A stretch of 57,862 nucleotides of DNA, taken from assembly GCA_017553445.1 (NCBI GenBank), contig JAFZMD010000078.1, forward strand, positions 1 through 57,862, given 5' to 3'. A program made the translations under genes and the position numbers. This stretch comes from Methanobrevibacter sp. (GTDB lineage Archaea; Methanobacteriota; Methanobacteria; Methanobacteriales; Methanobacteriaceae). Under the pieces are notes generated by a model. That model saw nothing but the letters and a program-made list of their open reading frames with translations. It was not told where the DNA came from and did no database searches. Each line of letters opens with the position of its first letter. The stretch's first letter is position 1. Positions 1 to 7,821 of this stretch are shown here, in pieces.

Positions 1-1
1 C

Positions 2-661
2 ACTCTTTTTAATCTGACGGATTATGTTATCTGGATAAATGTTGTTGCAGTCTTGACTGGTGCCTTTTTACCATTCTTTATCAGAGGCAAGTTTGACAAA
101 AGCATTATCAGTTTTCCGCATCTAGTTGAGAGATTTGAATTATTAACAATCATAACCTTCGGTGAGGCGATTGTCGGCCTTACACATTTCTTTGACACAT
201 CAAACTTCAATCCGGTTCCAATATTGGTGTTCTTTATAATTTTAACAATGTTCGGGTCATATGTCATTCAGATTCATCGTTTGATGGAACATCAAAGAGT
301 GGAAAGATCGCTGAGACTAATGTTCAGCCATTACTTCATTGTAATCAGCATCAATCTGGTTACTGTGGCTTTGGAGCTCGTACATTCAGGTGAAGTAAAC
401 CATTTATTTGCAAGCGGTTTGATGATTGTATCACTGGTTGTTTTCTACCTGTCAATAATGGCCAATAAGGAATATTATAGGCAAAATATCAAATTAACAA
501 AAAGAGATGTGCTGATGATGATAGGAACCACAATTGTGGGAATAGCAGTTATTTTGATATTCATTTCAAATTTATACGCTTTCTTAATCGGAATCTTAAT
601 CATTACATTTGGCAATTTTGAAGTATTGCTAATGAAGTATAAAATGTTTTTAAGGAACTGA
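2..661 (+). CDS. Low temperature requirement A (LtrA) family membrane protein, 5'-truncated by the window edge
   Basis: The reading frame is open from base 2, so the true start lies upstream of the window; an internal TTG at 53 is not a convincing start. The visible part is about 219 residues. It contains the segment HLVERFELLTIITFGEAIVG, which resembles the core helix of the LtrA family (an ERF/ERFG..TII.LGE type motif), followed by several hydrophobic helices and a basic cytoplasmic end. The family is made of polytopic membrane proteins of unknown biochemical role, named after a Listeria cold-growth locus. It is followed 48 bp downstream by another small membrane protein gene in the same direction. 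Family assignment is by motif recognition; function is not known. Confidence 0.75.
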   Translation, partial: TLFNLTDYVIWINVVAVLTGAFLPFFIRGKFDKSIISFPHLVERFELLTIITFGEAIVGLTHFFDTSNFNPVPILVFFIILTMFGSYVIQIHRLMEHQRVERSLRLMFSHYFIVISINLVTVALELVHSGEVNHLFASGLMIVSLVVFYLSIMANKEYYRQNIKLTKRDVLMMIGTTIVGIAVILIFISNLYAFLIGILIITFGNFEVLLMKYKMFLRN

Positions 662-709
662 ATAACAGTTAATTATATTTAATTACAGATATTGTTTTAA
701 GGTGATAGT

Positions 710-1273
710 TTGAATAAAGATAGGATAATGGCTTTAAGTGATGGGATTGTTGCAATTGCAGCAACAATTATGGTTTTGGAATTGGCAGTTCCTCAAACAA
801 TTTCTATTAATTCCCTATTGTCTCAAGTACCTATTTTTTACTCATATGTTATAAGTTTTTCATTAATATATCTGGCTTGGAGATCCCATCACAACGCATT
901 TGAAAAAGCAGACTTGATTGACGGCAAAATATTTATAGCTAATGGAATTTGGTTATTTTTCATTACATTGATTCCATTTACAACAGCGCTTGTAGGTAAT
1001 GGACCGAATGTAACATTGGCTGAAGCCATTTATGTTATTTCATTGATTTTATGGACCGCATCATTTCAGTTTTTAGACATTGCAATAACAAAAGCAAACC
1101 CTCAAGCACCGAAAGACGAAATGCGCGACAATAAAAATAGGCTGCTTCTTTTCGGAGGTTATTTCATAGCATTGATTGTCGCATTCATCATTCCACAATT
1201 GACTATCATTATCATTGGATTGGATGTTTTGGTAATGGCTGTAAGTCTTTTTTTGAATGTAAAAAGTGATTGA
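710..1273 (+). CDS. TMEM175/DUF1211 family membrane protein (putative potassium channel)
   Basis: 187 residues starting at TTG 710, chosen because GGTGAT at 701-706 gives an ideal ribosome binding site. The N-terminus RIMALSDGIVAIAATIMVLE is the family hallmark (the FSDG(V/I).AI..T..VL first helix that lines the pore in prokaryotic TMEM175 channels); the usual phenylalanine before SDG is leucine here. About six transmembrane helices follow, including a WRSHH motif near residue 58. Prokaryotic members assemble as tetrameric K+-permeable channels; that activity is inferred from the family. It lies just upstream of an aldo/keto reductase gene (16 bp gap), so the two may be co-transcribed. Confidence 0.75.
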   Translation: MNKDRIMALSDGIVAIAATIMVLELAVPQTISINSLLSQVPIFYSYVISFSLIYLAWRSHHNAFEKADLIDGKIFIANGIWLFFITLIPFTTALVGNGPNVTLAEAIYVISLILWTASFQFLDIAITKANPQAPKDEMRDNKNRLLLFGGYFIALIVAFIIPQLTIIIIGLDVLVMAVSLFLNVKSD

Positions 1274-1289
1274 ATAATGGAGGATTTAA

Positions 1290-2330
1290 ATGAAATACAT
1301 TAAATTGGGAAACTCAGATTTGAAAGTAAGCAGAATATGTATGGGCTGCATGGGTTTCGGAGATCCGGAAAACGGAATGCATACATGGACATTGCCTGAA
1401 AAAGAATCAATAGAAATAATTACAAACGGACTTGGCAAAGGAATCAACTTCTTTGATACGGCTATCGGTTATCAGAATGGAACTTCAGAGCAGTATGTGG
1501 GAAAAGCAATCAGAGAGAACGCTTCCCGTGAGGATATTGTTGTTGCAACAAAGTTTCTGCCACGATCACAGGAAGATATTGAAAACAATATCTCCGGCAG
1601 ACAGCATATTCACAACATGGTTGAAAAGAGCCTGACAAATCTCGGTCTGGATTACATTGACCTTTATATCTATCACATGTGGGACTACAACACTCCCCTA
1701 TATGACATTCTTGAGGGCCTAAACGAAGTCATTGAAGAGGGTAAAGTTAAATATATCGGAATATCAAACTGTTTTGCCTGGCAGCTTGCAAAGGCCAATG
1801 CCCTTGCAGAATCAGAAGGTTTTGCAAAATTTGTATCAATTCAAGGTCATTACAATCTGATTTTCAGGGAAGAGGAACGTGAAATGATTCCATTATGTCA
1901 TACTGACAATATCGCAATAACTCCTTATAGTGCACTTGCTTCAGGAAGACTGTCAAGGCTTCCTGGTGAGGAATCTAAAAGACTGAATGAAGACTTTTAT
2001 GCAAAATTGAAATATCAAAATTCCGAACAGCAGGATTTGGAAATCATCAAAAGAGTTGATGGGATAGCTCAAAATTATGATGTGTCAATGACTGAAGTGT
2101 CTCTGGCATGGCTTCTTACAAAAGTGACCGCACCTATTGTAGGGGCCACTAAAATGCATCATGTTGATGGCGCAGTCAATTCCGTTGATTTGACATTAAC
2201 GGAGGATGACATTAGTTATTTGGAGGAACCATATGTGCCCCACGATTTGGTGGGAGTAATGGCTGAAAATAAGGTTTCAGCAAGCGATAATGAGAAAGTC
2301 TGGATTAAACACACTAAAAATAGGATTTAA
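1290..2330 (+). CDS. Aldo/keto reductase
   Basis: 346 residues; ATG at 1290 preceded by GGAGG at 1279-1283. The sequence follows the AKR (beta/alpha)8 pattern: KLGNSDLKVSRICMGCMGFG at the N-terminus, the catalytic Asp/Tyr pair in FFDTAIGYQNGTSEQYVGKAI (about residues 54-75), the catalytic lysine in VATKF (about 88), the histidine in YIYHMWD (about 127-133) and the NADPH-binding GATK near residue 290. It should be a cytosolic NADPH-dependent carbonyl reductase; the substrate cannot be inferred. It converges with the HXXEE gene, leaving only 6 bp between stop codons. Confidence 0.88.
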   Translation: MKYIKLGNSDLKVSRICMGCMGFGDPENGMHTWTLPEKESIEIITNGLGKGINFFDTAIGYQNGTSEQYVGKAIRENASREDIVVATKFLPRSQEDIENNISGRQHIHNMVEKSLTNLGLDYIDLYIYHMWDYNTPLYDILEGLNEVIEEGKVKYIGISNCFAWQLAKANALAESEGFAKFVSIQGHYNLIFREEEREMIPLCHTDNIAITPYSALASGRLSRLPGEESKRLNEDFYAKLKYQNSEQQDLEIIKRVDGIAQNYDVSMTEVSLAWLLTKVTAPIVGATKMHHVDGAVNSVDLTLTEDDISYLEEPYVPHDLVGVMAENKVSASDNEKVWIKHTKNRI

Positions 2331-2336
2331 ACCAAA

Positions 2337-2942
2337 TTATTCTCTCATCTTTTTAATCATTTCTTTCCTGTTTATTCCCATACTCCCATAAACTTGTGAA
2401 TTTAATATCATGAAACTTATAATAAACAATATTGCTCCAATTAAATAATCTATTGGACTTGCAACGTTAAATTTGCTTAATTGGATAATTGAGTATATTG
2501 CAGCTATTGCTAAAATCCATGCCGTGATTAAACCTGGTGTGTATGGCTTATCTAATTTGTGGATTTTAATTCCTGCTGTGTGAATGAACGCTTCAAAAAT
2601 GGATAATACGATTGTCATCATGAAGAAAAATACAAAGTTATCAAATATGTATCCCAACCCGAGATAAACTAACCAGAATATAAATACTGCTAAATTGGCT
2701 CTTCCCACATCAAAATCATTGATATTTATTTCAAGTTTCTTCAACATTAAATCAAAAAAACCGCCGGGCCAATATTTTTCTTCGATTTCATGCAGAATCG
2801 CCAATATTCCAAACAGGTTTACTAATTTTCTCACAATGGAAATTTGATCCCAATTCAAAAGGTCATAAACAGTTAAAACAGCAATTAAAATAATGAAAAT
2901 GTGCATATTATATTTTTTGAGAAACTCAATCATGAAGAACAC
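2337..2942 (-). CDS. HXXEE domain-containing membrane protein
   Basis: 201 residues with about five to six transmembrane helices. The motif HEIEEKYWPGGF (about residues 50-61) contains the H-x-x-E-E signature that names the family; a conserved EAFIHTAGIK segment follows later (about 115-124). Metal binding by the H/E residues is a reasonable inference but not established here. The first codon is ATG at 2942, followed by a second Met at codon 4, which could be the real start. It converges on the aldo/keto reductase. Physiological role unknown. Confidence 0.7.
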   Translation of the reverse strand: MFFMIEFLKKYNMHIFIILIAVLTVYDLLNWDQISIVRKLVNLFGILAILHEIEEKYWPGGFFDLMLKKLEININDFDVGRANLAVFIFWLVYLGLGYIFDNFVFFFMMTIVLSIFEAFIHTAGIKIHKLDKPYTPGLITAWILAIAAIYSIIQLSKFNVASPIDYLIGAILFIISFMILNSQVYGSMGINRKEMIKKMRE

Positions 2943-3472
2943 CTTATTTATTGTGTAAAAATTTTGTCATGTTTTTTTTCAATATTGTGGATAATTTATT
3001 TATTATATGTTATGTTGTGTTTAAATATTATTGCATCAAATATTATAATGTAAGAGCGATAAGCAGTAAATATTTTGTATAGTGTGCGGGCAACAAAAAA
3101 TCTTTATTATTTTGGTTTATTTGACTTATTAATTATTAATATTAAGTTTATTCTTTATTTAATTAATATAAATTATTTTATTATGTTATTAAGTATAGGA
3201 AGTTCATATTTTAAAAAAATGTGCTTTTTTTTAAGGAATAAATTTCGTCTTTTTTTTTAAAGAGCATTATATTTTATATGCTTTTTTGTATATTGACTTT
3301 AAATTCTTTGAAAAATTATAATCTTCTGGTTTCGGAGTCAAAAGAAGCATTCAAGCACATTGTTGATGTAATACTTGATTAATTGATAATGTCATCAATT
3401 TAGTTTAGTTCCAACACAATCTGGATGTGAATTGATGAATGACATTATCTGTGGTGTAACTGAAGGATTTGA
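2943..3472. other. Intergenic region with a repeat copy and a short coding remnant
   Basis: No complete gene is visible. It holds repeat copy A (3100-3320). Just after it, frame 3305-3382 reads as about 25 codons that look protein-like (LLVSESKEAFKHIVDVILD then stop), possibly the tail of a lost gene. The end of the NSS transporter gene follows on the minus strand. Confidence 0.35.
3100..3320. repeat. AT-rich intergenic repeat, copy A
   Basis: Shares an ordered series of blocks with 5370-5580: an ATTAATnATTAATATT block, a TTATTTTATnATGTTATT block, a block around GTGCnnnTTTTTTAAGGAAT, a TTTnGTCTTTTT block, then TTTATAT/TTTTTT runs. Its right end (AAATTCTTTGAAAAATTAT) also matches the right end of the copy at 6508-6558. 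No coding capacity. Confidence 0.45.
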
Positions 3473-4960
3473 TTATATTCTCTCTTCAGTTTTAAACCAT
3501 TCTTCAGATTTGGCAGGTAGCAATGAAAATATCAATGATGAAATAATCAGTATTAACCCGAGGACTATTAAAATTATCAGGGATTCTGTGGTTTTCATGG
3601 CCGCTAGTTCATATAATCCTCCAAACCATATCACTACTAAAAGAATCGGAATGATATATTTAACATGTGATAACCACCATTTGCCAAGTTTAAAATGTTT
3701 GCTCCGGCCATTCATAAAGTCAATTAATCTTTCAGCCTTAAATACCCAAGCAAATAGGATACATTCTACAAATACTGATAAGATAATAACGATATTATTT
3801 ACAAAAATGTCTGCAATTCCAAGTATGTATCCTCCGGCGGAAGTTGCATAAACCATTGATGTTATGCCTCCGACCACACATAATATTAATGTGGCTTTGT
3901 ATCTTGTTAAAGCGAATTTATTTTGAATTGATATTGAAAGCACTTCAAATGATGATAACATGCTGGTAATTCCTGCAATATAAACTGTAAAGAAAAATAG
4001 AGGGCCCAAGATTAATCCAAGTGTTCCCAGGATATTGAATACTTGCGGATATGCTACAAAAATCAAAGTTGTTCCCTGTGAAACAATTTCAGAAACAGGA
4101 GTTCCTGACTGAATGGACATGTAACCTAAAATTGAGAAAACTCCTAAAGCTGCGAAGTTTTCAAAGGCACAATTTGCAAGAATGACTATTAATCCTGATG
4201 AGATTAAATCAATGTCGTCATTGGTATAGCTTGCATATGTAAATCCTGCGCCCATCCCCAAACTTAAGGAAAAGAAAATTTGCCCGAATGCGGCCATCCA
4301 AATGTCAAAATGCCATAAACGTGACCAATCTGGATTAAATAATTCTGAAAGACCTATTGAAGCGCCAGGCAGTGTTAGGGAGAAAATTACAATAAAAAGC
4401 GTAACTACAAAAAGTAAAGGTACAAAGATTTTACATACTTTTCCCAAACCTTCATCTAGATTTTTATGGGAAATAAACCAAACGATGAACCATCCGACAA
4501 GCATGAAAACGGCAATGAATGGAATAAAGTTAAAAACACCGCTTAATGAATCTGTGGCCTGCAGCAGATTTACATTTAAATAGGTATTCGGATCAGCTCC
4601 CCATCCCTTAAAAAAGCTTAAGAATAAATATATTCCGTCCCAGCCTATGATTGTGGAATAGTATACTGTCATTATAAATACGACAACAGGTAAAATCCAC
4701 CCATAGACTTCGAATTTAGGTTTGAGTTTAACGATTGCTTTTGTAAATGATGACTGGTAATTGTAACCAACCCCATATTCCAAAATCAAAAATGGAATTG
4801 CTAAAGTCACTATAGCAACCAGATATGGAATATAAAATGCTCCTCCACCATTGGAATAAAGAACATAAGGATATCTCCAAATGTTGCCCAATCCAACAGC
4901 AGATCCTATCATTGCAAGTACAAATATAATATTGCTTCCCCATTTATTCTCATTTGCCAT
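3473..4960 (-). CDS. Neurotransmitter:sodium symporter (NSS/SNF) family transporter
   Basis: 495 residues, about 12 transmembrane helices. The N-terminus NKWGSNIIFVLAMIGSAVGLGNIWRYPYV is the NSS signature, with unwound helix 1 carrying the AVGLGN motif that binds substrate and Na+ in LeuT-type transporters; FSLSLGMGAGFTYASY (about residues 235-250) matches helix 6. It should import an amino acid or related small amine with Na+. Which amino acid is not predictable. The ATG at 4960 heads the first conserved block directly. Its 5' side faces a decayed flavoprotein gene. Confidence 0.88.
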   Translation of the reverse strand: MANENKWGSNIIFVLAMIGSAVGLGNIWRYPYVLYSNGGGAFYIPYLVAIVTLAIPFLILEYGVGYNYQSSFTKAIVKLKPKFEVYGWILPVVVFIMTVYYSTIIGWDGIYLFLSFFKGWGADPNTYLNVNLLQATDSLSGVFNFIPFIAVFMLVGWFIVWFISHKNLDEGLGKVCKIFVPLLFVVTLFIVIFSLTLPGASIGLSELFNPDWSRLWHFDIWMAAFGQIFFSLSLGMGAGFTYASYTNDDIDLISSGLIVILANCAFENFAALGVFSILGYMSIQSGTPVSEIVSQGTTLIFVAYPQVFNILGTLGLILGPLFFFTVYIAGITSMLSSFEVLSISIQNKFALTRYKATLILCVVGGITSMVYATSAGGYILGIADIFVNNIVIILSVFVECILFAWVFKAERLIDFMNGRSKHFKLGKWWLSHVKYIIPILLVVIWFGGLYELAAMKTTESLIILIVLGLILIISSLIFSLLPAKSEEWFKTEERI

Positions 4961-5030
4961 ATAAACCGTCCTAAATTCTATATATTTTATTATAGGATTA
5001 GAACTATAAATTTATTTTGTATAATTTAAT

Positions 5031-5369
5031 ATGGTGAAAAATATGAGGATGGTGATTGTCGGTGCAGGTGTTTGGGTTTGGCCCGCCATCAAACTAACAA
5101 ATAATGATGAAGAAACTGAATTAATAATTTTTACAAAAAGCGAAGATATTGCATATTCTCCATGTGCTGTCCCTTTAGTTTTAGGAGGTAATATCAAATC
5201 CTTTGATGACATAATTAGCATGATGCAAAGCATTATTTGGAGAAAAATATGCAATTGCATTTGTCCACCGCAGTCACTGCCCTAGATTCATCCAACAAGA
5301 CAATCACATTCGAAAAGGACTCTGAATCTGAAAACAATAACATATGATAAATTAGTGCTTGCAACACCA
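5031..5369 (+). pseudogene. Decayed FAD-dependent pyridine nucleotide-disulfide oxidoreductase (NADH oxidase/CoA-disulfide reductase type), N-terminal fragment
   Basis: The frame from 5031 begins with the FAD-binding beta strand MRMVIVGAG, but the following glycine-rich turn is replaced by VWVWPA. It continues with NNDEETELIIFTKSEDIAYSPCAVPLVLGG, which closely fits the N-terminus of this family, including the SPC.(I/V)P active-site cysteine. Then the frame is lost: LDSSNKTITFEKDSES is readable at about 5275-5329 and TYDKLVLATP at about 5340-5369 in yet another frame. These two pieces normally precede the second nucleotide-binding domain. Nothing of the remaining roughly 350 residues is present; the fragment stops at the start of repeat copy B. 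At least two frameshifts plus a large 3' deletion make this a pseudogene. Confidence 0.8.
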
Positions 5370-5580
5370 ATATCTTTTTTTATTTGTCTCATTAATCATT
5401 AATATTGAATTTTTTCTTTAATATCTTAATATAACTTATTTTATGATGTTATTGGGTGTAATGTGCGAAAATTTTTAAAAAAGAGTCTTTTTTTAAGGAA
5501 TTATTTTTGTCTTTTTAGCGGGTGTTTATATTTTGTATAGTTTTTTCACTATATTTACATTTGGAGTAAATTTTTTTAGA
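5370..5580. repeat. AT-rich intergenic repeat, copy B
   Basis: Starts immediately after the last recognisable codons of the flavoprotein pseudogene. It shares blocks with 3100-3320, and its right end (GTTTTTTCACTATATT, then TTGGAGTAAATT) matches 6510-6543. The gap on to 5653 shows no gene. Confidence 0.45.
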
Positions 5581-5653
5581 TTTGATTTAACATTAAAAGC
5601 AGTGTTTTTTTCTACTGGAAATTAAAAGATTGACTTGGGATAATAAAATTAAT

Positions 5654-5672
5654 AAGGGAAATAAAATCCCTT
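5654..5672 (-). terminator. Terminator of the M14-like gene
   Basis: Arms AAGGGA (5654-5659) and TCCCTT (5667-5672) with a 7-nt loop; on the minus strand the stem is followed by an A/T-rich tract. It overlaps the last codon of the gene ending at 5672. Confidence 0.5.
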
Positions 5673-6358
5673 TATTTGATATTATTTGAAATTAAATTAA
5701 ATAGTTCTTTGGTTTTGTCTGTTGCAGTCGTCTCCCAGATGTCTTCAGGAATTTCATAGACAAAAGTTGGATATCCGGCCTCAGCAATAGGTTTTGAAAC
5801 TAAAACTGCGGATGTTGATTTATAGGTTTCATTGCCTGTGACAGGATAATAATTAAAATCACTGGTTTGACTTATTTTTGTGGCGATATTAACGGATGCA
5901 TTGTCCATTGCTGGTGTTGCAAGGTAAAATCCTTCACCATAATTCGGATTGTGGGAATGACTGATGATTACTGCATCAGCACCGGAAGATGTGACATGAG
6001 GATTTACGTAATCATGAACAAGACTTTCTCCATTGGCTCTGCCAACCTCATAGTCTTGAGGGCTGTCGGTTACGGTAACCTTATAATGAATTATTTTGAC
6101 ATCATTGTTTCCGAATTGCTTTGCTGCTTCAATTTCCGGATCGATTGATAAAGTTTCTCTTGGATGTATTCCGGTAATTAAAGCAATACTTGTTGATGCA
6201 TTTTCATTTCCTGAAACACCGACTTCCACAGTACCGATACTTGTATTGGCTATTGTAGTGTATGTAATTTCATTGTAATTGCTGTTTTGAGTATATATGA
6301 TTCCACCAATGATTAGTAAAATTACAACAGTGAGAATCAATTTTATTTTTCTTTCCAT
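5672..6358 (-). CDS. Membrane-anchored M14-like zinc carboxypeptidase/deacylase-fold protein
   Basis: 228 residues. An N-terminal signal anchor (residues about 6-24, hydrophobic after MERKIK) puts the rest outside the cell. The body has GIHPRET (about residue 63), fitting the H-x-x-E zinc motif of M14 carboxypeptidases and succinylglutamate desuccinylase-like proteins; VIISHSHNPNYGEGFYL (about 130-146), fitting the third zinc-ligand histidine; and YEIPED near residue 205, where the catalytic glutamate is expected. At about 200 residues the domain is shorter than classical M14 enzymes. I infer a cell-surface hydrolase acting on peptides or amides; pseudomurein peptides are one speculative substrate. 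The assignment rests on motif spacing and is moderate. Confidence 0.5.
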   Translation of the reverse strand: MERKIKLILTVVILLIIGGIIYTQNSNYNEITYTTIANTSIGTVEVGVSGNENASTSIALITGIHPRETLSIDPEIEAAKQFGNNDVKIIHYKVTVTDSPQDYEVGRANGESLVHDYVNPHVTSSGADAVIISHSHNPNYGEGFYLATPAMDNASVNIATKISQTSDFNYYPVTGNETYKSTSAVLVSKPIAEAGYPTFVYEIPEDIWETTATDKTKELFNLISNNIK

Positions 6359-6507
6359 AATTTCACTTAAGTTTAATATTGCTCTTTTTGATATTTAATA
6401 CCATATTATATATTAAGCTTTGGGGTTTGTGAATTTTTGACCCCTGATTTGAGCTTATCTTTTTTAATATTTCATGTTAAAGCTAATTTAATAATATTTA
6501 TTTTTGC

Positions 6508-6558
6508 ATGTTTTTTCACTATATTGCCCTATTGGAGTAAATTCTTTGAAAAATTATT
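6508..6558. repeat. AT-rich intergenic repeat, partial copy C
   Basis: Carries GTTTTTTCACTATATT as in copy B and AAATTCTTTGAAAAATTAT as in copy A, so it joins right-end sequences seen separately in the other two copies. It lies in the promoter region of the MarR gene. Confidence 0.45.
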
Positions 6559-6608
6559 GGGGAATTAATTATAAGACTTAAAATACAAATATATATTGGG
6601 TGGTTTTT

Positions 6609-7067
6609 ATGATTGATTTAAATTCAGGCGATGAAAGAATCCCTTTTACACCGGTAGCTCTATATATTGATTATATTAGCATTCAGTACACCAAATATTT
6701 AAAAGACAATTATCCTGAAATTACTCCCCGTGATTTCACATATTTGAGCACCATTCATTATAATCCGAATCTGACTCAAAGGGAATTGTCTGAAATATTA
6801 TTTGTTTCAGAAGCCAACGTTGCTCAAATCATTAAGCGGCTTGAGAAAAATGAATTGATATATCGGGTCTGTGATGAAAATAATAAGTCTAAAAAGATTT
6901 TAAATGTTACTGATAAAGCCAAATTAATTATTTTTTCACTATTAAAAGAAATGTATGAATTTGATGCCAAATTTTTTGAGGATTACAGTGATGAAGACAC
7001 AGAAAAATTCAAGAAGATGATTCACGCATATTCCGAGTGGGCTAACCTATTCGTTAATTTTAAATAG
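6609..7067 (+). CDS. MarR family transcriptional regulator
   Basis: ATG at 6609 is preferred over the in-frame GTG at 6600 because GGGTGG at 6598-6603 then serves as ribosome binding site, giving 152 residues. The core is a winged helix: YLSTIHYNPNLTQRELSEIL (H1-H2), FVSEANVAQIIKRLEKNELI (recognition helix) and YRVCDENNKSKKILNVTDKA (wing), typical of MarR repressors. The N- and C-terminal helices form the dimer interface. It sits 62 bp upstream of a ferritin-like gene. TAAGACTTA lies upstream of the gene (about 6570-6578) and a perfect CTTAAG-type inverted repeat lies before the ferritin-like gene, so autoregulation and control of the neighbour are likely. Confidence 0.85.
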   Translation: MIDLNSGDERIPFTPVALYIDYISIQYTKYLKDNYPEITPRDFTYLSTIHYNPNLTQRELSEILFVSEANVAQIIKRLEKNELIYRVCDENNKSKKILNVTDKAKLIIFSLLKEMYEFDAKFFEDYSDEDTEKFKKMIHAYSEWANLFVNFK

Positions 7068-7091
7068 TATTGTTCAGATATTCATTTATAC

Positions 7092-7108
7092 ACTTAAGAA
7101 TCTTAAGT
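7092..7108. promoter_or_regulatory. Inverted repeat, probable MarR operator
   Basis: ACTTAAG-AAT-CTTAAGT is a perfect 7+3+7 inverted repeat 22 bp before the ferritin-like start codon and 25 bp after the MarR stop. Size and symmetry suit a dimeric winged-helix repressor. A shorter related element (TAAGACTTA) lies upstream of the MarR gene. Confidence 0.6.
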
Positions 7109-7129
7109 CATTTAATTAAGGTGAAAATT

Positions 7130-7609
7130 ATGTCTGATAAAGAAAAAACAATTGAAGCATTACAGTTTATTGTAACAGGATTATCCGCAAATTCATTTGG
7201 ACACAGAATCCAAGCTAAAATATTTGCAGGCCTAGGATTCCAATCATTAGGAGACAAATACATAGCACATGCAACAGAAGAAATGGATTTCGTAGAACAG
7301 TTCATGGACCGCATCCTTGATTTGGGCGGAGAAATCAAACAGGAAGCACAGGAAGCTAAACCAATCTTTAATGATATAATTGAATTCATTGAACATGACT
7401 ATGAGGTATCAGTTGAAGGAACTGCATATTTGGCTGAACTAATTGACTCCGGAATACTCGATGCAACAACCTATGACTTGATGAAAGTATATCTCAAGGA
7501 TGAAGAGGAAGACATGTACTGGAGCGAACAACAATTAGACTTAATTAAAATGATTGGAAAAGAAAATTACTTGACCCAATTATTAATCAACGGTGTACCT
7601 GCCGAATAA
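7130..7609 (+). CDS. Ferritin-like/bacterioferritin-like four-helix protein
   Basis: 159 residues from ATG 7130, chosen over an upstream in-frame start because AAGGTGA at 7119-7125 precedes it and because the sequence upstream contains an operator. The four-helix pattern resembles bacterioferritin: FQSLGDKYIAHATEEMDFVE (second helix) and LKDEEEDMYWSEQQLDLIKMIG (fourth helix, cf. EEEH.DWLE.QLDLI..IG). Several positions that hold diiron ligands in bacterioferritin look changed: the second-helix E-x-x-H reads EMDF, and the histidine three before the conserved Trp reads Asp. Iron oxidation may therefore be altered or lost. It is preceded by a MarR gene and a perfect operator-like repeat, and followed by a clear terminator. 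A stress- or redox-controlled storage or scavenging role is inferred. Confidence 0.75.
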   Translation: MSDKEKTIEALQFIVTGLSANSFGHRIQAKIFAGLGFQSLGDKYIAHATEEMDFVEQFMDRILDLGGEIKQEAQEAKPIFNDIIEFIEHDYEVSVEGTAYLAELIDSGILDATTYDLMKVYLKDEEEDMYWSEQQLDLIKMIGKENYLTQLLINGVPAE

Positions 7610-7616
7610 ACATTTA

Positions 7617-7642
7617 AGGGATTACACTAATCCCTCTTTTAT
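7617..7642 (+). terminator. Terminator of the ferritin-like gene
   Basis: AGGGATTA-CAC-TAATCCCT, a perfect 8-bp stem with a 3-nt loop, followed by CTTTTATATATTT, 8 bp after the stop codon. Confidence 0.7.
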
Positions 7643-7731
7643 ATATTTCAACACACTATTTTTCATATTTATTTTTTTTAAATTAAAAATAATGGCTTCT
7701 AAAACACTAATGCAATAATTTACATCATTTT

Positions 7732-7802
7732 ATTGAATGCTTATTTATATACTATCATTCAATATATTGAATAATTATTTATATTATAGTATTCAATATA
7801 TT
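7732..7802. promoter_or_regulatory. Duplicated palindromic promoter/operator of the ATPase gene
   Basis: Two tandem units of about 35 bp, each reading ATTGAAT, 2 nt, TTATTTATAT, 6 nt, ATTCAATAT. At the junction they form the perfect 16-bp palindrome ATTCAATATATTGAAT (7757-7772). A further ATTCAATATATT (7791-7802) sits right before the ribosome binding site. Each unit contains a TATA-like TTTATAT. Confidence 0.65.
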
Positions 7803-7821
7803 ATCAAAGAGGTGGTTTATT

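Noticed and set aside
3432-3851. 139-codon plus-strand ORF
   Set aside because: It lies antisense to the conserved C-terminal part of the NSS transporter and has no family features.
7130-7609. Rubrerythrin
   Set aside because: No C-x-x-C rubredoxin-like domain and the helix spacing fits bacterioferritin better.
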